Shown: piece after piece, positions 26,354-35,627 of the stretch
Position numbering within the stretch: the stretch's first letter is position 1
Layout of the letters: the number at the start of each line of letters is the position of its first letter
Assembly (NCBI GenBank): GCA_017481565.1
Contig: JAFUOZ010000094.1
Location: 1 to 42,314 of the forward strand
Reading direction: 5' to 3'
Source: Oscillospiraceae bacterium
GTDB taxonomy: Bacteria; Bacillota; Clostridia; Oscillospirales; Ruminococcaceae
Length of the DNA: 42,314 nucleotides
Made by a program: the position numbers and the translations under genes
Notes under the pieces: model-generated
The model's database searches: none
The model's input: only the letters and a program-made list of their open reading frames with translations
What the model was told of the DNA's origin: nothing

Positions 26354-27661
26354 ATGGCTGAAATTTTTGATCCTAAGCCTGCTGTAACAGGAGGCTTCAA
26401 CATTGAAGAACGTATTCTTAAAATTGCCGCAAAGGCAGAGGCAGCCTGTGAGGCAAAATTTATGGAGATAGACCGAACAGCACGTTATAACGGAGAAAAG
26501 GTCCTTAAGGCATTCATCGACAACCGTGTAAGCGAAGCCTGCATGAACGGCAGCTCAGGCTATGGCTACGGCGATATGGGAAGAGATACTCTTGACGCTG
26601 TATTTGCACAGGCTTTCGGTGCAGAGGACGCTCTTGTACGTCATACCTTCGTATCGGGAACTCATGCACTTACCTGTGCATTGTTCGGTATCCTCCGTAC
26701 AGGCGATACAATGGTATCCCTTACAGGCACACCCTACGATACACTTGAAGAGGTCATCGGTATCAGAGGCGGAGGAAATAACGGCTCACTTGCCGATTTC
26801 GGCGTAAAATACGATCAGGTGGATCTTCTTCCCGACGGAAAGCCTGATATTGCAGAAATATTCAGAAAGGTAAAGGGCGCAAAGGTAGCATATATCCAGC
26901 GTTCAAGAGGATATGCCCTTAGACCTACTCTTACCATAGACGGCATCGCTGAGATAGTAAAGGCTGCAAAAAGTGCAAATCCGAATGTTATCGTCATCGT
27001 TGACAACTGCTACGGCGAATTTACCGAAAAGACCGAGCCTGTGTCCGTAGGCGCTGATCTTATCATCGGCTCACTTATAAAGAATCCCGGCGGCGGAATC
27101 GCTCATACAGGCGGATATATCGCAGGCGGAAAGAAATATGTTGAGCAGTGCGCATACCGTCTCACCTGTGTGGGAATGGGCAAGGAGGTTGGCTGCTCAC
27201 TTACCGAAAACAAGCCTATGTATCAGGGTATCTTCTATGCTCCCGATGTGGTAGCAAACGCTCTTAAGACCGCTGTATTCACTACCGAGATAATGAATAT
27301 GCTGGGCTTTGAAACATATCCTAAGAGCACCGACCCAAGAGGTGATATCATCACAGCAGTGCTTATGAAAAATCCCGATAATCTTACAGCGTTTATTCAG
27401 GGAATACAGAAGGGCTCACCTGTTGACAGCTTTGTTGCTCCCGAAGCATGGGATATGCCCGGATATGACAGTCAGGTCATCATGGCGGCAGGAGCATTCA
27501 ATAACGGTGCTTCCATTGAGCTTTCCGCAGATGCTCCCATAAGAGAGCCTTATGCGGCGTATGTACAGGGCGGACTTACATACACAACAGGCCGTATGGG
27601 TATTCTTATCGCACTTCAGGAAATGTTTGAAAGAAAATGTCTTAAGCTTTTCGATGTATGA
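26354..27661 (+). CDS. PLP-dependent enzyme of the YnbB/methionine gamma-lyase-like family
   Basis: 435 residues from the ATG at 26354, with AAAGGA just upstream; an ATG at 26327 overlaps the acetyltransferase end and lacks a site. It is a fold-type I PLP protein: SSGYGYGDMGRDTLD near the start, VSGTHALTCALFG, IVIVDNCYGEF and the PLP lysine in GSLIKNPGGG. This group is often named 'aluminium resistance' or cystathionine beta-lyase-like protein; the physiological reaction is unsettled, with carbon-sulfur lyase activity likely. It is last in the murD operon. Confidence 0.88.
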   Translation: MAEIFDPKPAVTGGFNIEERILKIAAKAEAACEAKFMEIDRTARYNGEKVLKAFIDNRVSEACMNGSSGYGYGDMGRDTLDAVFAQAFGAEDALVRHTFVSGTHALTCALFGILRTGDTMVSLTGTPYDTLEEVIGIRGGGNNGSLADFGVKYDQVDLLPDGKPDIAEIFRKVKGAKVAYIQRSRGYALRPTLTIDGIAEIVKAAKSANPNVIVIVDNCYGEFTEKTEPVSVGADLIIGSLIKNPGGGIAHTGGYIAGGKKYVEQCAYRLTCVGMGKEVGCSLTENKPMYQGIFYAPDVVANALKTAVFTTEIMNMLGFETYPKSTDPRGDIITAVLMKNPDNLTAFIQGIQKGSPVDSFVAPEAWDMPGYDSQVIMAAGAFNNGASIELSADAPIREPYAAYVQGGLTYTTGRMGILIALQEMFERKCLKLFDV

Positions 27662-27679
27662 TATGTTCTGAATAAATAA

Positions 27680-27722
27680 GGTCACTGTATAAGGAAAATC
27701 GTCCTTATACAGTGACCTTTTT
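27680..27722 (+). terminator. Rho-independent terminator of the murD operon
   Basis: Perfect 16-bp stem 27680-27695/27702-27717 (GGTCACTGTATAAGGA arm), 6-base loop and T-run. The stem is unusually long. Confidence 0.95.
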
Positions 27723-27770
27723 ATTATATCAGACACATAGCGGAAATACAGAATAATCTGTCATTTCACC

Positions 27771-27799
27771 TTGACACAGAGATGAAAATTTATTATAAT
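27771..27799 (+). promoter_or_regulatory. Consensus sigma-A promoter of the LRR protein
   Basis: TTGACA at 27771-27776, a 17-base spacer, then TATAAT at 27794-27799: a perfect match in all 12 positions. AAAGGAG precedes the ATG at 27841. Confidence 0.9.
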
Positions 27800-27840
27800 A
27801 TAGATAATATCATAAAAAATCCTTAAAGGAGCCGGATCTC

Positions 27841-28887
27841 ATGAAATTCAAAACAAAGGCTTTTATTTCAATTATTGCGGCTGTAACGGCGGCTGCAGCT
27901 GTTGTTATAATAATTAATCAGAACAAAAACGATGTTACAGAAACCTCAGTCACTATGTCAGCAGTATCGGAAACTGTCGAAGAAACCTCTGTTACCGAAG
28001 AAATTACCTGGACAGCCGAAACGGCCGCTGTTTCCGTTACAGAGGCTCCCATATCCGAAACTGCTGTTACCTCGGTCGAACCGGATGAAAATCATATCGT
28101 TATAAAAAATAAGCTTATTGCGGTCAATTCAACCGAACTTTATTTATATTGCATGGATCTTAATAATGAGGATATCAGTGAAATAAAAAAACTCCGTAAT
28201 CTTGAAACACTGTATTTATGGGGCAATAATATAAGTGATATAAGTCCGCTGGGTTCACTTACAAACCTGAAAAATCTCAATTTATCAAATAATCCCATAA
28301 CCGATATATCACCCTTAAGCAGTCTTACAAATCTTACAACGCTGGCTCTGGGAAAGGATAAAATCACTGATATAACGCCCTTAAGCAGTCTTACAAATCT
28401 TACAATGCTTACTCTGGGAGAAAATAATATTACTGATATAAGTCCGCTCAGTACCCTTACCGAGCTGAAAAGTCTTTATCTGAGCGATAATCCTGTAGGC
28501 GATATATCTGTCATAAAGAATATGACTAAGCTTGAAAAGCTGTACTTAAGCAATACACAGATAAGCGATATATCTGCACTGAGCCGTCTTTATTCACTTA
28601 AAGAGCTTGACCTTACCTGCAACAAAATAGAAAATATCAAGCCATTAAGCTCACTTTCGGCTATAAGAATACTGAATTTATCGGATAATCTTATAACTGA
28701 TGTATCTGCATTCAATACACTTGATACTATGAGCTGCTTGATCCTTAATCAAAATAATATAAGCGATGTTTCTTCTCTTGATACACTTACCTCTCTTGAT
28801 TTTCTCTATCTGAGCGGAAATCCTGTTAATGAAGATATAAAAAATACGCTTAAGGAAAAGCTTCCCGACTGCAGTATCTATTTCTGA
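27841..28887 (+). CDS. Leucine-rich-repeat protein, probably exported and membrane-anchored
   Basis: 348 residues. An N-terminal hydrophobic segment (about 8-27, IIAAVTAAAAVVIII) is a signal anchor or uncleaved signal. A Thr/Glu/Val-rich linker (about 35-90) follows. From about 105 to the end come roughly ten 22-residue SDS22/internalin-type repeats of the kind LTNLxxLxLxxNxITDISPL. Repeats of this sort mediate protein binding at the cell surface. There is no LPXTG, GW module or catalytic domain. The gene stands alone behind a perfect promoter and ends at a terminator. The partner is unknown. Confidence 0.85.
   Translation: MKFKTKAFISIIAAVTAAAAVVIIINQNKNDVTETSVTMSAVSETVEETSVTEEITWTAETAAVSVTEAPISETAVTSVEPDENHIVIKNKLIAVNSTELYLYCMDLNNEDISEIKKLRNLETLYLWGNNISDISPLGSLTNLKNLNLSNNPITDISPLSSLTNLTTLALGKDKITDITPLSSLTNLTMLTLGENNITDISPLSTLTELKSLYLSDNPVGDISVIKNMTKLEKLYLSNTQISDISALSRLYSLKELDLTCNKIENIKPLSSLSAIRILNLSDNLITDVSAFNTLDTMSCLILNQNNISDVSSLDTLTSLDFLYLSGNPVNEDIKNTLKEKLPDCSIYF
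28312..28405 (+). repeat. 66-base direct repeat within the LRR gene
   Basis: A 28-base segment at 28312-28339 (CCCTTAAGCAGTCTTACAAA...) recurs at 28378-28405 with no change, exactly three times 22 codons apart. It is a recent duplication of one leucine-rich repeat and a likely site for repeat-number change. Confidence 0.8.
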
Positions 28888-28898
28888 ATAATATAACT

Positions 28899-28935
28899 AT
28901 CCCCGACTGCTGTTAATTGCAGACGGGGATTTTTT
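28899..28935 (+). terminator. Rho-independent terminator
   Basis: ATCCCCG(28899-28905)/CGGGGAT(28924-28930) with an inner CTGC/GCAG pair (28907-28910/28919-28922) and a T-run. Confidence 0.85.
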
Positions 28936-28950
28936 ATATACAGCAAATTA

Positions 28951-31194
28951 TTACAGTGTCAGCTGATCGGGGTCCTTCATATCCTTTATAAGATTACCCG
29001 CTCCCGGAACGGATTTTACCGCAAACCTTGAATATTCCTCCGACTGCTCCTCAGTGATAACATAAGCATTCTCGACCTTAGCCTTTGCCTTAAGATTTAT
29101 CACCTGAACCCCCTGTGTATCACGAGTGGTCTTGGGAAGTATCATTGCGGAGTTGAAAAGCAGTGCTCTGCCGTTGTCTGTCCTTACAAGGATATCGGTC
29201 TTGTCCTGCTCATAAATAAGCTTCACAAGAGGCGATTTAGCCGAATAAGCCTTTGTCAGCTTCTTTCTATTGGTCTTGGTCTCATAGGAGCTGACAGGCA
29301 CTCTCGCCGCCTTTCCGTTTTCAAATATCATTACGATATTTCCGCTGTAATCGGTGGTGACCACCATAGCAGCCACATTTTCATCAGGGTCAAAGCCAAG
29401 CTTTGCAGGGATATAATCACCCAGCGCAGATGCCTTTGTATCAGTAAATTCACTTGCCCTTGTCTTATACACCTGCTGCTTGTCGGTAAAGAACAGCAGC
29501 TCTGCATTCTTTTTGGTCTCCACACACATTTCAAGCGAATCTCCGTCCTTGTACTTCTGCTCGCTTGCCATTCTCAATGACTGCGGAGTGATACACTTGA
29601 AATATCCGCTCTTGGATAAGAACAGCGTTACGGGATAATCGGGAGTATCGTCCTCAATGACCTCATCTTCAATGTCAGATGCATAGTAAAGCATGGTCTT
29701 TCTCGGCTTCTGATACTTCTTTATGACCTCCTTAAGTTCGCTGATGATAATATTCTTTATCTTCTTTTCATCGCCCAGAATGCTTTCCATTTCGGCGATA
29801 TCCTTTACAAGCTGTTCGATATCGGCTATCCTGTTGAGTATATACTCCTTATTAAGCTGACGGAGCTTTATCTCGGCAACGTATTCAGCCTGTATCTCGT
29901 CGATACCGAAGCCGATCATCAGGTTAGGTACTACCTCGGCGTCCTCTTCTGTCTCACGGACTATCCTTACAGCCTTGTCAATATCAAGTATGATCTTTTC
30001 AAGTCCTCTTAAAAGATGCAGCCTGTCCTTTTTCCTGTTAAGCTCATAGCTTACACGCCTTGAAATACATTTTACCCTGAATTTCGTCCATTCGTCAAGT
30101 ATTTCATATATACCCATGACCCTTGGTCTGCCGTCGATAAGTATATTGAAATTGCAGGCATAGCTGTCCTGCATAGGTGTCATCTTAAAAAGCTTCTGTA
30201 TCAGCTTTTCAGGGTCTGTACCGCGCTTAAGGTCTATGGTAAGCTTCATACCGTCCAGGTCAGATTCGTCTCTTACATCGGATATCTCACGTATCCTGCC
30301 CTGCTTGATAAGGTCGATTATCTTCTCTCTGATAGCCTCAATAGTGGTGGTGGGAGGTATCTCCGTAACATCTATACAGTTTGCCGACCTGTCATAGGCA
30401 TATTTTGAACGCACCTTTATTGAGCCTCGTCCCGTATTATATACCTTTCTCATTTCCTCTTCGTCGTATATCATAAGACCGCCGCCCGGGAAATCGGGTC
30501 CCTTCATGGTGGTAAGTGCATCATGAGAAGGGTTTTTCATAAGTGCAACAGCCGTTTCACATACCTCCGCAAGATTGAAGGGACATACCGCACTTGCCAT
30601 TGATACGGCGATACCTACGTTTGCGTTGACCAGCACCGACGGAAAGCTTGCGGGGAAAAGAGTAGGCTCTGTGGTGGTATTGTCGTAATTGGGGACAAAA
30701 TCCACCGTGTCCTTGTCGATATCCCTGAAAAGCTCCTGACATATAGGGTCAAGCTTTGCTTCGGTATATCGTGATGCCGCATAGGACATATCCCTTGACC
30801 ACGCCTTGCCGAAATTTCCCTTGCTGTCAACATAGGGGTGGAGAAGTGCTTCGTTTCCCCTTGCAAGACGTACCATGGTCTCATAGATAGCACCGTCGCC
30901 GTGAGGATTCAGCTTCATGGTCTGACCTACGATATTGGCTGATTTTATCTTGCCGCCGTTTAAAAGTCCCATTGTATACATGGTATACAGAAGCTTTCTG
31001 TGGGAAGGCTTGAAGCCGTCTATCTCGGGAAGTGCTCTTGAAACGATAACGCTCATTGCATAGGGCATATAGTTTTTTTCAAGAGTATCGGTTATTCTTT
31101 CCTCGGCGATAATACCGCTGCCTGCAATATATGCATTTATCTTGGGAGCCTTTGGCTTAAGCTCCTTATCCGTATCCTTGCCTTTTCTTGCCAT
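28951..31194 (-). CDS. Type IIA DNA topoisomerase subunit A (divergent topoisomerase IV/GyrA-like)
   Basis: 747 residues. Breakage-reunion subunit: YAMSVIVSRALPEIDGFKPSHRK near the start (family form RALPDVRDGLKPVHR), VGQTMKLNPHGDGAIY, and the catalytic Tyr143 in SRYTEAKL. The C-terminal ~250 residues form beta-pinwheel-like blades (LFLSKSGYFKCI, VYKTRASEF, NGKAARVPVSSYE). No GyrA box (QRRGGKG) is seen, so decatenation rather than negative supercoiling is the better guess. It lies downstream of the B subunit (17 bases apart, with AAGGGGG before the ATG). The sequence departs from housekeeping GyrA, so this is probably a second type IIA enzyme. Confidence 0.88.
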   Translation of the reverse strand: MARKGKDTDKELKPKAPKINAYIAGSGIIAEERITDTLEKNYMPYAMSVIVSRALPEIDGFKPSHRKLLYTMYTMGLLNGGKIKSANIVGQTMKLNPHGDGAIYETMVRLARGNEALLHPYVDSKGNFGKAWSRDMSYAASRYTEAKLDPICQELFRDIDKDTVDFVPNYDNTTTEPTLFPASFPSVLVNANVGIAVSMASAVCPFNLAEVCETAVALMKNPSHDALTTMKGPDFPGGGLMIYDEEEMRKVYNTGRGSIKVRSKYAYDRSANCIDVTEIPPTTTIEAIREKIIDLIKQGRIREISDVRDESDLDGMKLTIDLKRGTDPEKLIQKLFKMTPMQDSYACNFNILIDGRPRVMGIYEILDEWTKFRVKCISRRVSYELNRKKDRLHLLRGLEKIILDIDKAVRIVRETEEDAEVVPNLMIGFGIDEIQAEYVAEIKLRQLNKEYILNRIADIEQLVKDIAEMESILGDEKKIKNIIISELKEVIKKYQKPRKTMLYYASDIEDEVIEDDTPDYPVTLFLSKSGYFKCITPQSLRMASEQKYKDGDSLEMCVETKKNAELLFFTDKQQVYKTRASEFTDTKASALGDYIPAKLGFDPDENVAAMVVTTDYSGNIVMIFENGKAARVPVSSYETKTNRKKLTKAYSAKSPLVKLIYEQDKTDILVRTDNGRALLFNSAMILPKTTRDTQGVQVINLKAKAKVENAYVITEEQSEEYSRFAVKSVPGAGNLIKDMKDPDQLTL

Positions 31195-31211
31195 TCAAAA
31201 ACGCCCCCTTC

Positions 31212-33212
31212 CTATGAAATATCGGCAAGCTCTAAATATTCGCTGCCGTTTTCCGCAATAAAGTCCTTACGTGCCTGAAGATTATCACCCAGAAGCATAT
31301 CAAACATGGCAAAGGTAGCCTCCGCATCGGTAGGATTTACCTTGATAAGCCTTCTTGTATCGGGATTCATCGTAGTAAGGGACATCATTTCAGGCTCGTT
31401 CTCACCAAGTCCCTTTGAACGCTCTATCTTGTATTTTTCATCGCCTATTTTCTTGAGTATCTCGGTTTTCTCACGCTCGTCATAGGCAAAGTAGGTCATC
31501 TTCTTTGTTGTTATCTCAAACAGGGGAGATTCGGCAATATATACATATCCCTGCTCGATAAGTGAGGGAGTAAGCCTGTAAAGCATGGTAAGGATAAGCG
31601 TTCTTATCTGAAATCCGTCCACATCGGCATCGGTACAGATAACCACCTTGCTCCACCTGAAATTATCTATATTGAAGGAGGAAAGCTCCTTGTTTGCCTT
31701 GGTCTTGACCTCAACTCCGCAGCCCAATACCTTTATAAGATCGGTGATGATCTCATTCTTGAATATCTTGTTGTAATCCGCCTTAAGACAGTTCAATATC
31801 TTTCCTCTTACGGGGATAACCGCCTGAAATTCGGAATTTCTCGCTGTCTTTACGGAGCCGAGAGCAGAATCACCCTCAACTATATATATCTCACGTCTGC
31901 TTACGTCCTTTGTCCTGAAGTCAACAAACTTCTGAACCGAATTGAGAAGGTCAACTTTACCTGTGAGATTTGTCCTCATATTAAGACGTGTCTTTTCGGC
32001 AGATTCACGGCTTCTCTTGTTGATAAGCACCTGCTCGCCTATCTTTGCGGCTTCATCGGGATTCTCCACAAAATATACCTCAAGCTGATGCTTTAAGAAG
32101 TCGGTCATAGCCTCGGCGATAAACTTGTTTGTGATAGCCTTCTTTGTCTGATTCTCGTATGAGGTAAGCGTTGAAAAGGAGGACGAAATAAGCACCAGAC
32201 ACTCTTCGATATCCTCATACTTTATCTTGCTTTCGCTTTTGTTATACTTGTTTCCGCTTTTCAGATATGCATCTATCTGTGAAACGAAAGCCTTCTTTAC
32301 AGCTGTTTCGGGAGAACCGCCGTGCTCCAGAAAGCTTGAATTGTGATAATATTCTATCCGCTTCACCTTGTTGGAAAATGCCACCGCAACCGAAAGCTTC
32401 ACCTTGTATTCAGGCTTGTCGTCACGGTCCTTACCCTTTCTTTCGCACTGCCAGAACTGAGGTACGGTAAGTGCATTTTCGCCTGTTATCTCGGTAAGAT
32501 AATCGGAAATACCGTTTTCATAGAAGAAGGTCACCTCATCAAATTCTCCGTCATCCTTCTGCCAGCGGAAAACAAACGTGATATTGGGGTTTACTACCGC
32601 CTGCTTTTTAAGTATCTCCTCAAAATATTCCCTTTCGATATTTATATCGGTAAATACATCAAGATCGGCTCTCCAGCGTGTTCTCGTACCTGTTGCGGTC
32701 TTGTTGGTCTTAAGAGGTTCTTTCTTAAGACCGCCCACATTCTCGCCGTGCTCAAAATGCAGATCGTATTTATAACCGTCTCTTAAGACCTGAACGTCCA
32801 TATATTCCGATGCATACTGTGTAGCACAGGCACCCAGACCGTTAAGACCGAGAGAGAATTCATAGTCTCCCCCTCCGCCGTTGTTGTCGTACTTTCCGCC
32901 TGCATAAAGCTCACAGTAAACAAGCTCCCAGTTATATCTCTGCTCACCGTTGTTCCAGTCAACGGGACAGCCTCTTCCGAAATCCTGCACCTCTATGGAC
33001 CTGTCGTTATACCGTGTAAGTATTATCCTGTCGCCGTGACCGTCTCTTGCCTCGTCGATAGAGTTTGAAACGATCTCAAAAACCGAGTGCTTACAGCCCT
33101 CCAGACCGTCCGAACCGAAGATAACGGCAGGACGCTTTCTTACTCTGTCCGCTCCCTTAAGGGCGGTGATACTGTCATTTCCGTATTCCTTTTTCTTTGC
33201 CAACTTTTTCAC
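31212..33212 (-). CDS. Type IIA DNA topoisomerase subunit B (divergent topoisomerase IV/GyrB-like)
   Basis: 666 residues. The GHKL ATPase domain has Glu46 in FEIVSNSIDEA, DFGRGCPVD and GLNGLGACATQYAS; the transducer lysine is in SYENQTKKAI (Lys357). The TOPRIM metal site has EGDSA (446-450) and DADVDG (528-533). Differences from GyrB/ParE include EGDSALGSVKTARN instead of EGDSAGGSAKQGRD and an enlarged PVRGKILNCLKAD region. The start is GTG at 33212, with only a weak A-rich site eight bases after the previous gene, so coupled translation is likely. It forms a heterotetramer with subunit A. Confidence 0.9.
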   Translation of the reverse strand: MKKLAKKKEYGNDSITALKGADRVRKRPAVIFGSDGLEGCKHSVFEIVSNSIDEARDGHGDRIILTRYNDRSIEVQDFGRGCPVDWNNGEQRYNWELVYCELYAGGKYDNNGGGGDYEFSLGLNGLGACATQYASEYMDVQVLRDGYKYDLHFEHGENVGGLKKEPLKTNKTATGTRTRWRADLDVFTDINIEREYFEEILKKQAVVNPNITFVFRWQKDDGEFDEVTFFYENGISDYLTEITGENALTVPQFWQCERKGKDRDDKPEYKVKLSVAVAFSNKVKRIEYYHNSSFLEHGGSPETAVKKAFVSQIDAYLKSGNKYNKSESKIKYEDIEECLVLISSSFSTLTSYENQTKKAITNKFIAEAMTDFLKHQLEVYFVENPDEAAKIGEQVLINKRSRESAEKTRLNMRTNLTGKVDLLNSVQKFVDFRTKDVSRREIYIVEGDSALGSVKTARNSEFQAVIPVRGKILNCLKADYNKIFKNEIITDLIKVLGCGVEVKTKANKELSSFNIDNFRWSKVVICTDADVDGFQIRTLILTMLYRLTPSLIEQGYVYIAESPLFEITTKKMTYFAYDEREKTEILKKIGDEKYKIERSKGLGENEPEMMSLTTMNPDTRRLIKVNPTDAEATFAMFDMLLGDNLQARKDFIAENGSEYLELADIS

Positions 33213-33220
33213 CTTTTTTA

Positions 33221-34360
33221 TTATATTTCAATGAGACTTACAGCCCTGTCCGCCTTGAAAGCGGCGGTCTGTTCTCCGCTGCTGTTTCTTATGATTATAT
33301 GTCTGCCGTTGGAGACCGCAATACCGCCGTCGGATAAGATAAGATAATCCAGTACGCCGCAGCTTATCACCTTTTCCTCACCCTCCGCCGATACATGAAG
33401 AAGAACTCTGTCACGGGGCATTATACCGGGATATTTCTCTCCCCTGCTTTCAGCGTCCTTTAAATTCCTTTCGGCATTTATGATATTTCCGTCAATGACG
33501 ATCTGCCTCTGATCCTTTTCCTTTGCCCTTGCATTGCCGCCGCTTTTAAGTGCCTCGCCGCCGAACGCCATTGAAAAAAGATTCAGCATTCCGCCCAGTG
33601 CCTTTATCATGCGGAACGGGAACATGATGATATCCTTGAAAATACCGTTGTCCTCGTTTTTTACTCCTCCCGCTGTCTGACGTATGCAGTATATGCCGCC
33701 CCTTCCGTCAGGCACGGGACGGAGATGATCGTATCTTTCGTCGGAGAGTACCTCTTCCATGCTGCAGCGTACCGTATCAAGCACAGCTATGCTCTTATGC
33801 TGTACTGCCGTAACATGACCCGATTCATTCCGTGCATATCCCGCTGTGGAAAAATACAATCTGTCGTCACCGTCAAAGGAAGGACATTCCTCGATGCTGT
33901 CACCGTCGGTAAATTCCCTGCACACCGAAGAGGGCAGCTCATAAAGTGAGATATGCTTCTCCATATAGTTTTCGCCGCATGAAACGGCAAGCCTGTTTCC
34001 TCTGCAGCACATTCTGCCCGGGAAGAGCTCCTTGCCCGAAATAACAAGGCTTTCGTCATTGTCGGTACGGTCAAGACTGCGTATATATATACTGCCCGAT
34101 TCGTCCAGACGTATACCGTAAACCAGTCTGCCCTCATAAGAAGCGATACCCGTTATATCCGCTCTGATGCTCTCATCATCATCTGAGGGACGATCCGTTC
34201 CCATGAATTTTGCACCGCTGCCTGTAGTTTTCCATTCTGTCCTGCGGCGTATATCCGCAAGTGCTTCCTTGTACTTGTCAAGTCTGCCGCATGGGATCTC
34301 CTCTGTCCTGCCGTTTCTGTATGTAAATATCCTGTTATCTGAAATATACGCAAGCTCCAT
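33221..34360 (-). CDS. Protein of unknown function, beta-propeller-like
   Basis: 379 residues from the ATG at 34360 (GGGGGA upstream); a longer frame from 34432 would overlap the end of prmA. No signal peptide is seen. Repeating blade-like strands (AYISDNRIFTYRNGR, ASYEGRLVYGIRLDESG, GNRLAVSCGENY, DDRLYFSTAGYARNE, GGIYCIRQTAGG) suggest a WD40/TolB-type propeller. A hydrophobic insertion (about 255-280, MFPFRMIKALGGMLNLFSMAFGG) could touch the membrane or a partner. It sits between prmA and the topoisomerase genes in the same operon (22 and 8 bases apart). I recognise no family. Confidence 0.75.
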   Translation of the reverse strand: MELAYISDNRIFTYRNGRTEEIPCGRLDKYKEALADIRRRTEWKTTGSGAKFMGTDRPSDDDESIRADITGIASYEGRLVYGIRLDESGSIYIRSLDRTDNDESLVISGKELFPGRMCCRGNRLAVSCGENYMEKHISLYELPSSVCREFTDGDSIEECPSFDGDDRLYFSTAGYARNESGHVTAVQHKSIAVLDTVRCSMEEVLSDERYDHLRPVPDGRGGIYCIRQTAGGVKNEDNGIFKDIIMFPFRMIKALGGMLNLFSMAFGGEALKSGGNARAKEKDQRQIVIDGNIINAERNLKDAESRGEKYPGIMPRDRVLLHVSAEGEEKVISCGVLDYLILSDGGIAVSNGRHIIIRNSSGEQTAAFKADRAVSLIEI

Positions 34361-34382
34361 TCTTCCGTCCCCCGTAAAAAAC

Positions 34383-35354
34383 CTATATTCTGAAAGCGGC
34401 AGCCGCCCAGCCGTTGCTGTCACGAAGCTCAAGCTGAGTATAGCCCTGTGCCTTCATAGCGTCAAGCACCTCTTCACAGCGTTCGATAATGATACCCGAA
34501 ATAATGAATATACCGTCAGCTGTAAGGAAATCCCCGAACAGCGGAGCCATTGCAATAAGCACATCTGCAACGATATTTGCCGTGATAAGCTGATATTCAC
34601 CCTTTTCGGATATCCTTGAACAAAGCTCCTTATCGGTCAGGATATTGCCGCAGTACGCCGCATATTTTTCCTTGGGGATATTATTCTTCTCCGCATTTTC
34701 GGCAGCTATCCTTACGCTGTTGCTGTCGATATCCACAGCACACGCTTCCTCTGCACCCAGAAGCAGACCTGCAATGGAAAGTATACCGCTTCCGCAGCCG
34801 ATATCAAGCATACGGCATTTATCCGTGATATATTTTTCTGTAAGCTCCAGACAAAGCTGAGTGGTATTATGCTGACCCGTACCGAAGCTTGAAGCAGGAT
34901 CTATTTCAAGAACTGTCCGTCCGTCCCTGTTATCGTATTCCTCCCATGAAGGCTTGATAAGAAGCTTTTCGCCTACCGTAAGAGGCTTGAAATACTTCTT
35001 CCAGTTGTTTGCCCAGTCCTCCTCACGAACATTTGCAAGCTCCACCGCAAGTCTGCCGAAAGCATCTGCTGTATCTCTTTCCTTAAGCCTTGCCATTTCG
35101 TCCTTAAGTGCCGCAAGCATATCGGCACCCTGATTGTTATCCGCAAGATAAACGGTAACACAGGTCTCACAGTCCTTTAAATTCATCAGATCATCATCGA
35201 TATAATCCCAGTTGCCTGTCTTGTCGTTGAGAAAATCCTCAAAATCCTGTGCATCCCTGATAGCAAAGCCTGTTATTCCCACGCCAAGCAGACAGCCGCA
35301 TACAGGCTCGATACCCTCAGTAGTTGTGTACACATTGACCTCGATCCAGTTCAT
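34383..35354 (-). CDS. prmA: Ribosomal protein L11 methyltransferase
   Basis: 323 residues. SAM-dependent methyltransferase that modifies ribosomal protein L11. The N-terminal recognition domain (about 1-130) opens with MNWIEVNVYTTTEGIEPV. The catalytic part shows DPASSFGTGQHNTTQLCL, the SAM motif MLDIGCGSGILSIAG, AVDIDSNSV and the substrate-binding ITANIVADVL (NxxxxxL form of NIL). The length fits the family. AAAGGG precedes the ATG. It is the first gene of a four-gene operon with a leader of about 195 bases. Confidence 0.95.
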   Translation of the reverse strand: MNWIEVNVYTTTEGIEPVCGCLLGVGITGFAIRDAQDFEDFLNDKTGNWDYIDDDLMNLKDCETCVTVYLADNNQGADMLAALKDEMARLKERDTADAFGRLAVELANVREEDWANNWKKYFKPLTVGEKLLIKPSWEEYDNRDGRTVLEIDPASSFGTGQHNTTQLCLELTEKYITDKCRMLDIGCGSGILSIAGLLLGAEEACAVDIDSNSVRIAAENAEKNNIPKEKYAAYCGNILTDKELCSRISEKGEYQLITANIVADVLIAMAPLFGDFLTADGIFIISGIIIERCEEVLDAMKAQGYTQLELRDSNGWAAAAFRI

Positions 35355-35421
35355 AATAGTCAGCCCTTTCGATTTTCTTGTTTTTGAATATAATGCTTTT
35401 TTATGTGATACTTACTAAACT

Positions 35422-35498
35422 GCTGATCAAATCGTTTCAAGACCCATTCAGTCAAGCTTTTTCATAGGTCTGAAACAATGCCTACGACATTAATCAGC
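35422..35498 (-). promoter_or_regulatory. Two-stem structured leader of prmA mRNA
   Basis: On the minus strand, outer stem GCTGATTAA (35498-35490) with TTGATCAGC (35430-35422; one G-U pair) and inner stem GTTTCAGACC (35476-35467) with GGTCTTGAAAC (35444-35434; one bulged T). The internal loop is asymmetric (13 and 3 bases) and the apical loop is 22 bases. It lies inside the ~195-base leader between promoter and prmA. No T-run follows, so transcription termination is not implied. Confidence 0.5.
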
Positions 35499-35556
35499 GT
35501 TTCCTTATTTCTATTTTTATTCGATGAGCCGTATTTTTTTACAGCATACGTATTTT

Positions 35557-35585
35557 ATTATAACATTCAATTTCCTAAGTTTCAA
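35557..35585 (-). promoter_or_regulatory. Sigma-A promoter of the prmA-topoisomerase operon
   Basis: On the minus strand, TTGAAA (35585-35580), a 17-base spacer, TATAAT (35562-35557). Transcription would start near 35550. Confidence 0.8.
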
Positions 35586-35627
35586 GCATTTTCATTAAAT
35601 TTTCACATTTCACTTGTTTTTCAGTCC

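Noticed and set aside
28312..28405. Regular DNA repeat that could suggest a CRISPR-like array
   Set aside because: The 66-base period is an exact multiple of codons inside an LRR gene and there are no variable spacers or cas genes.
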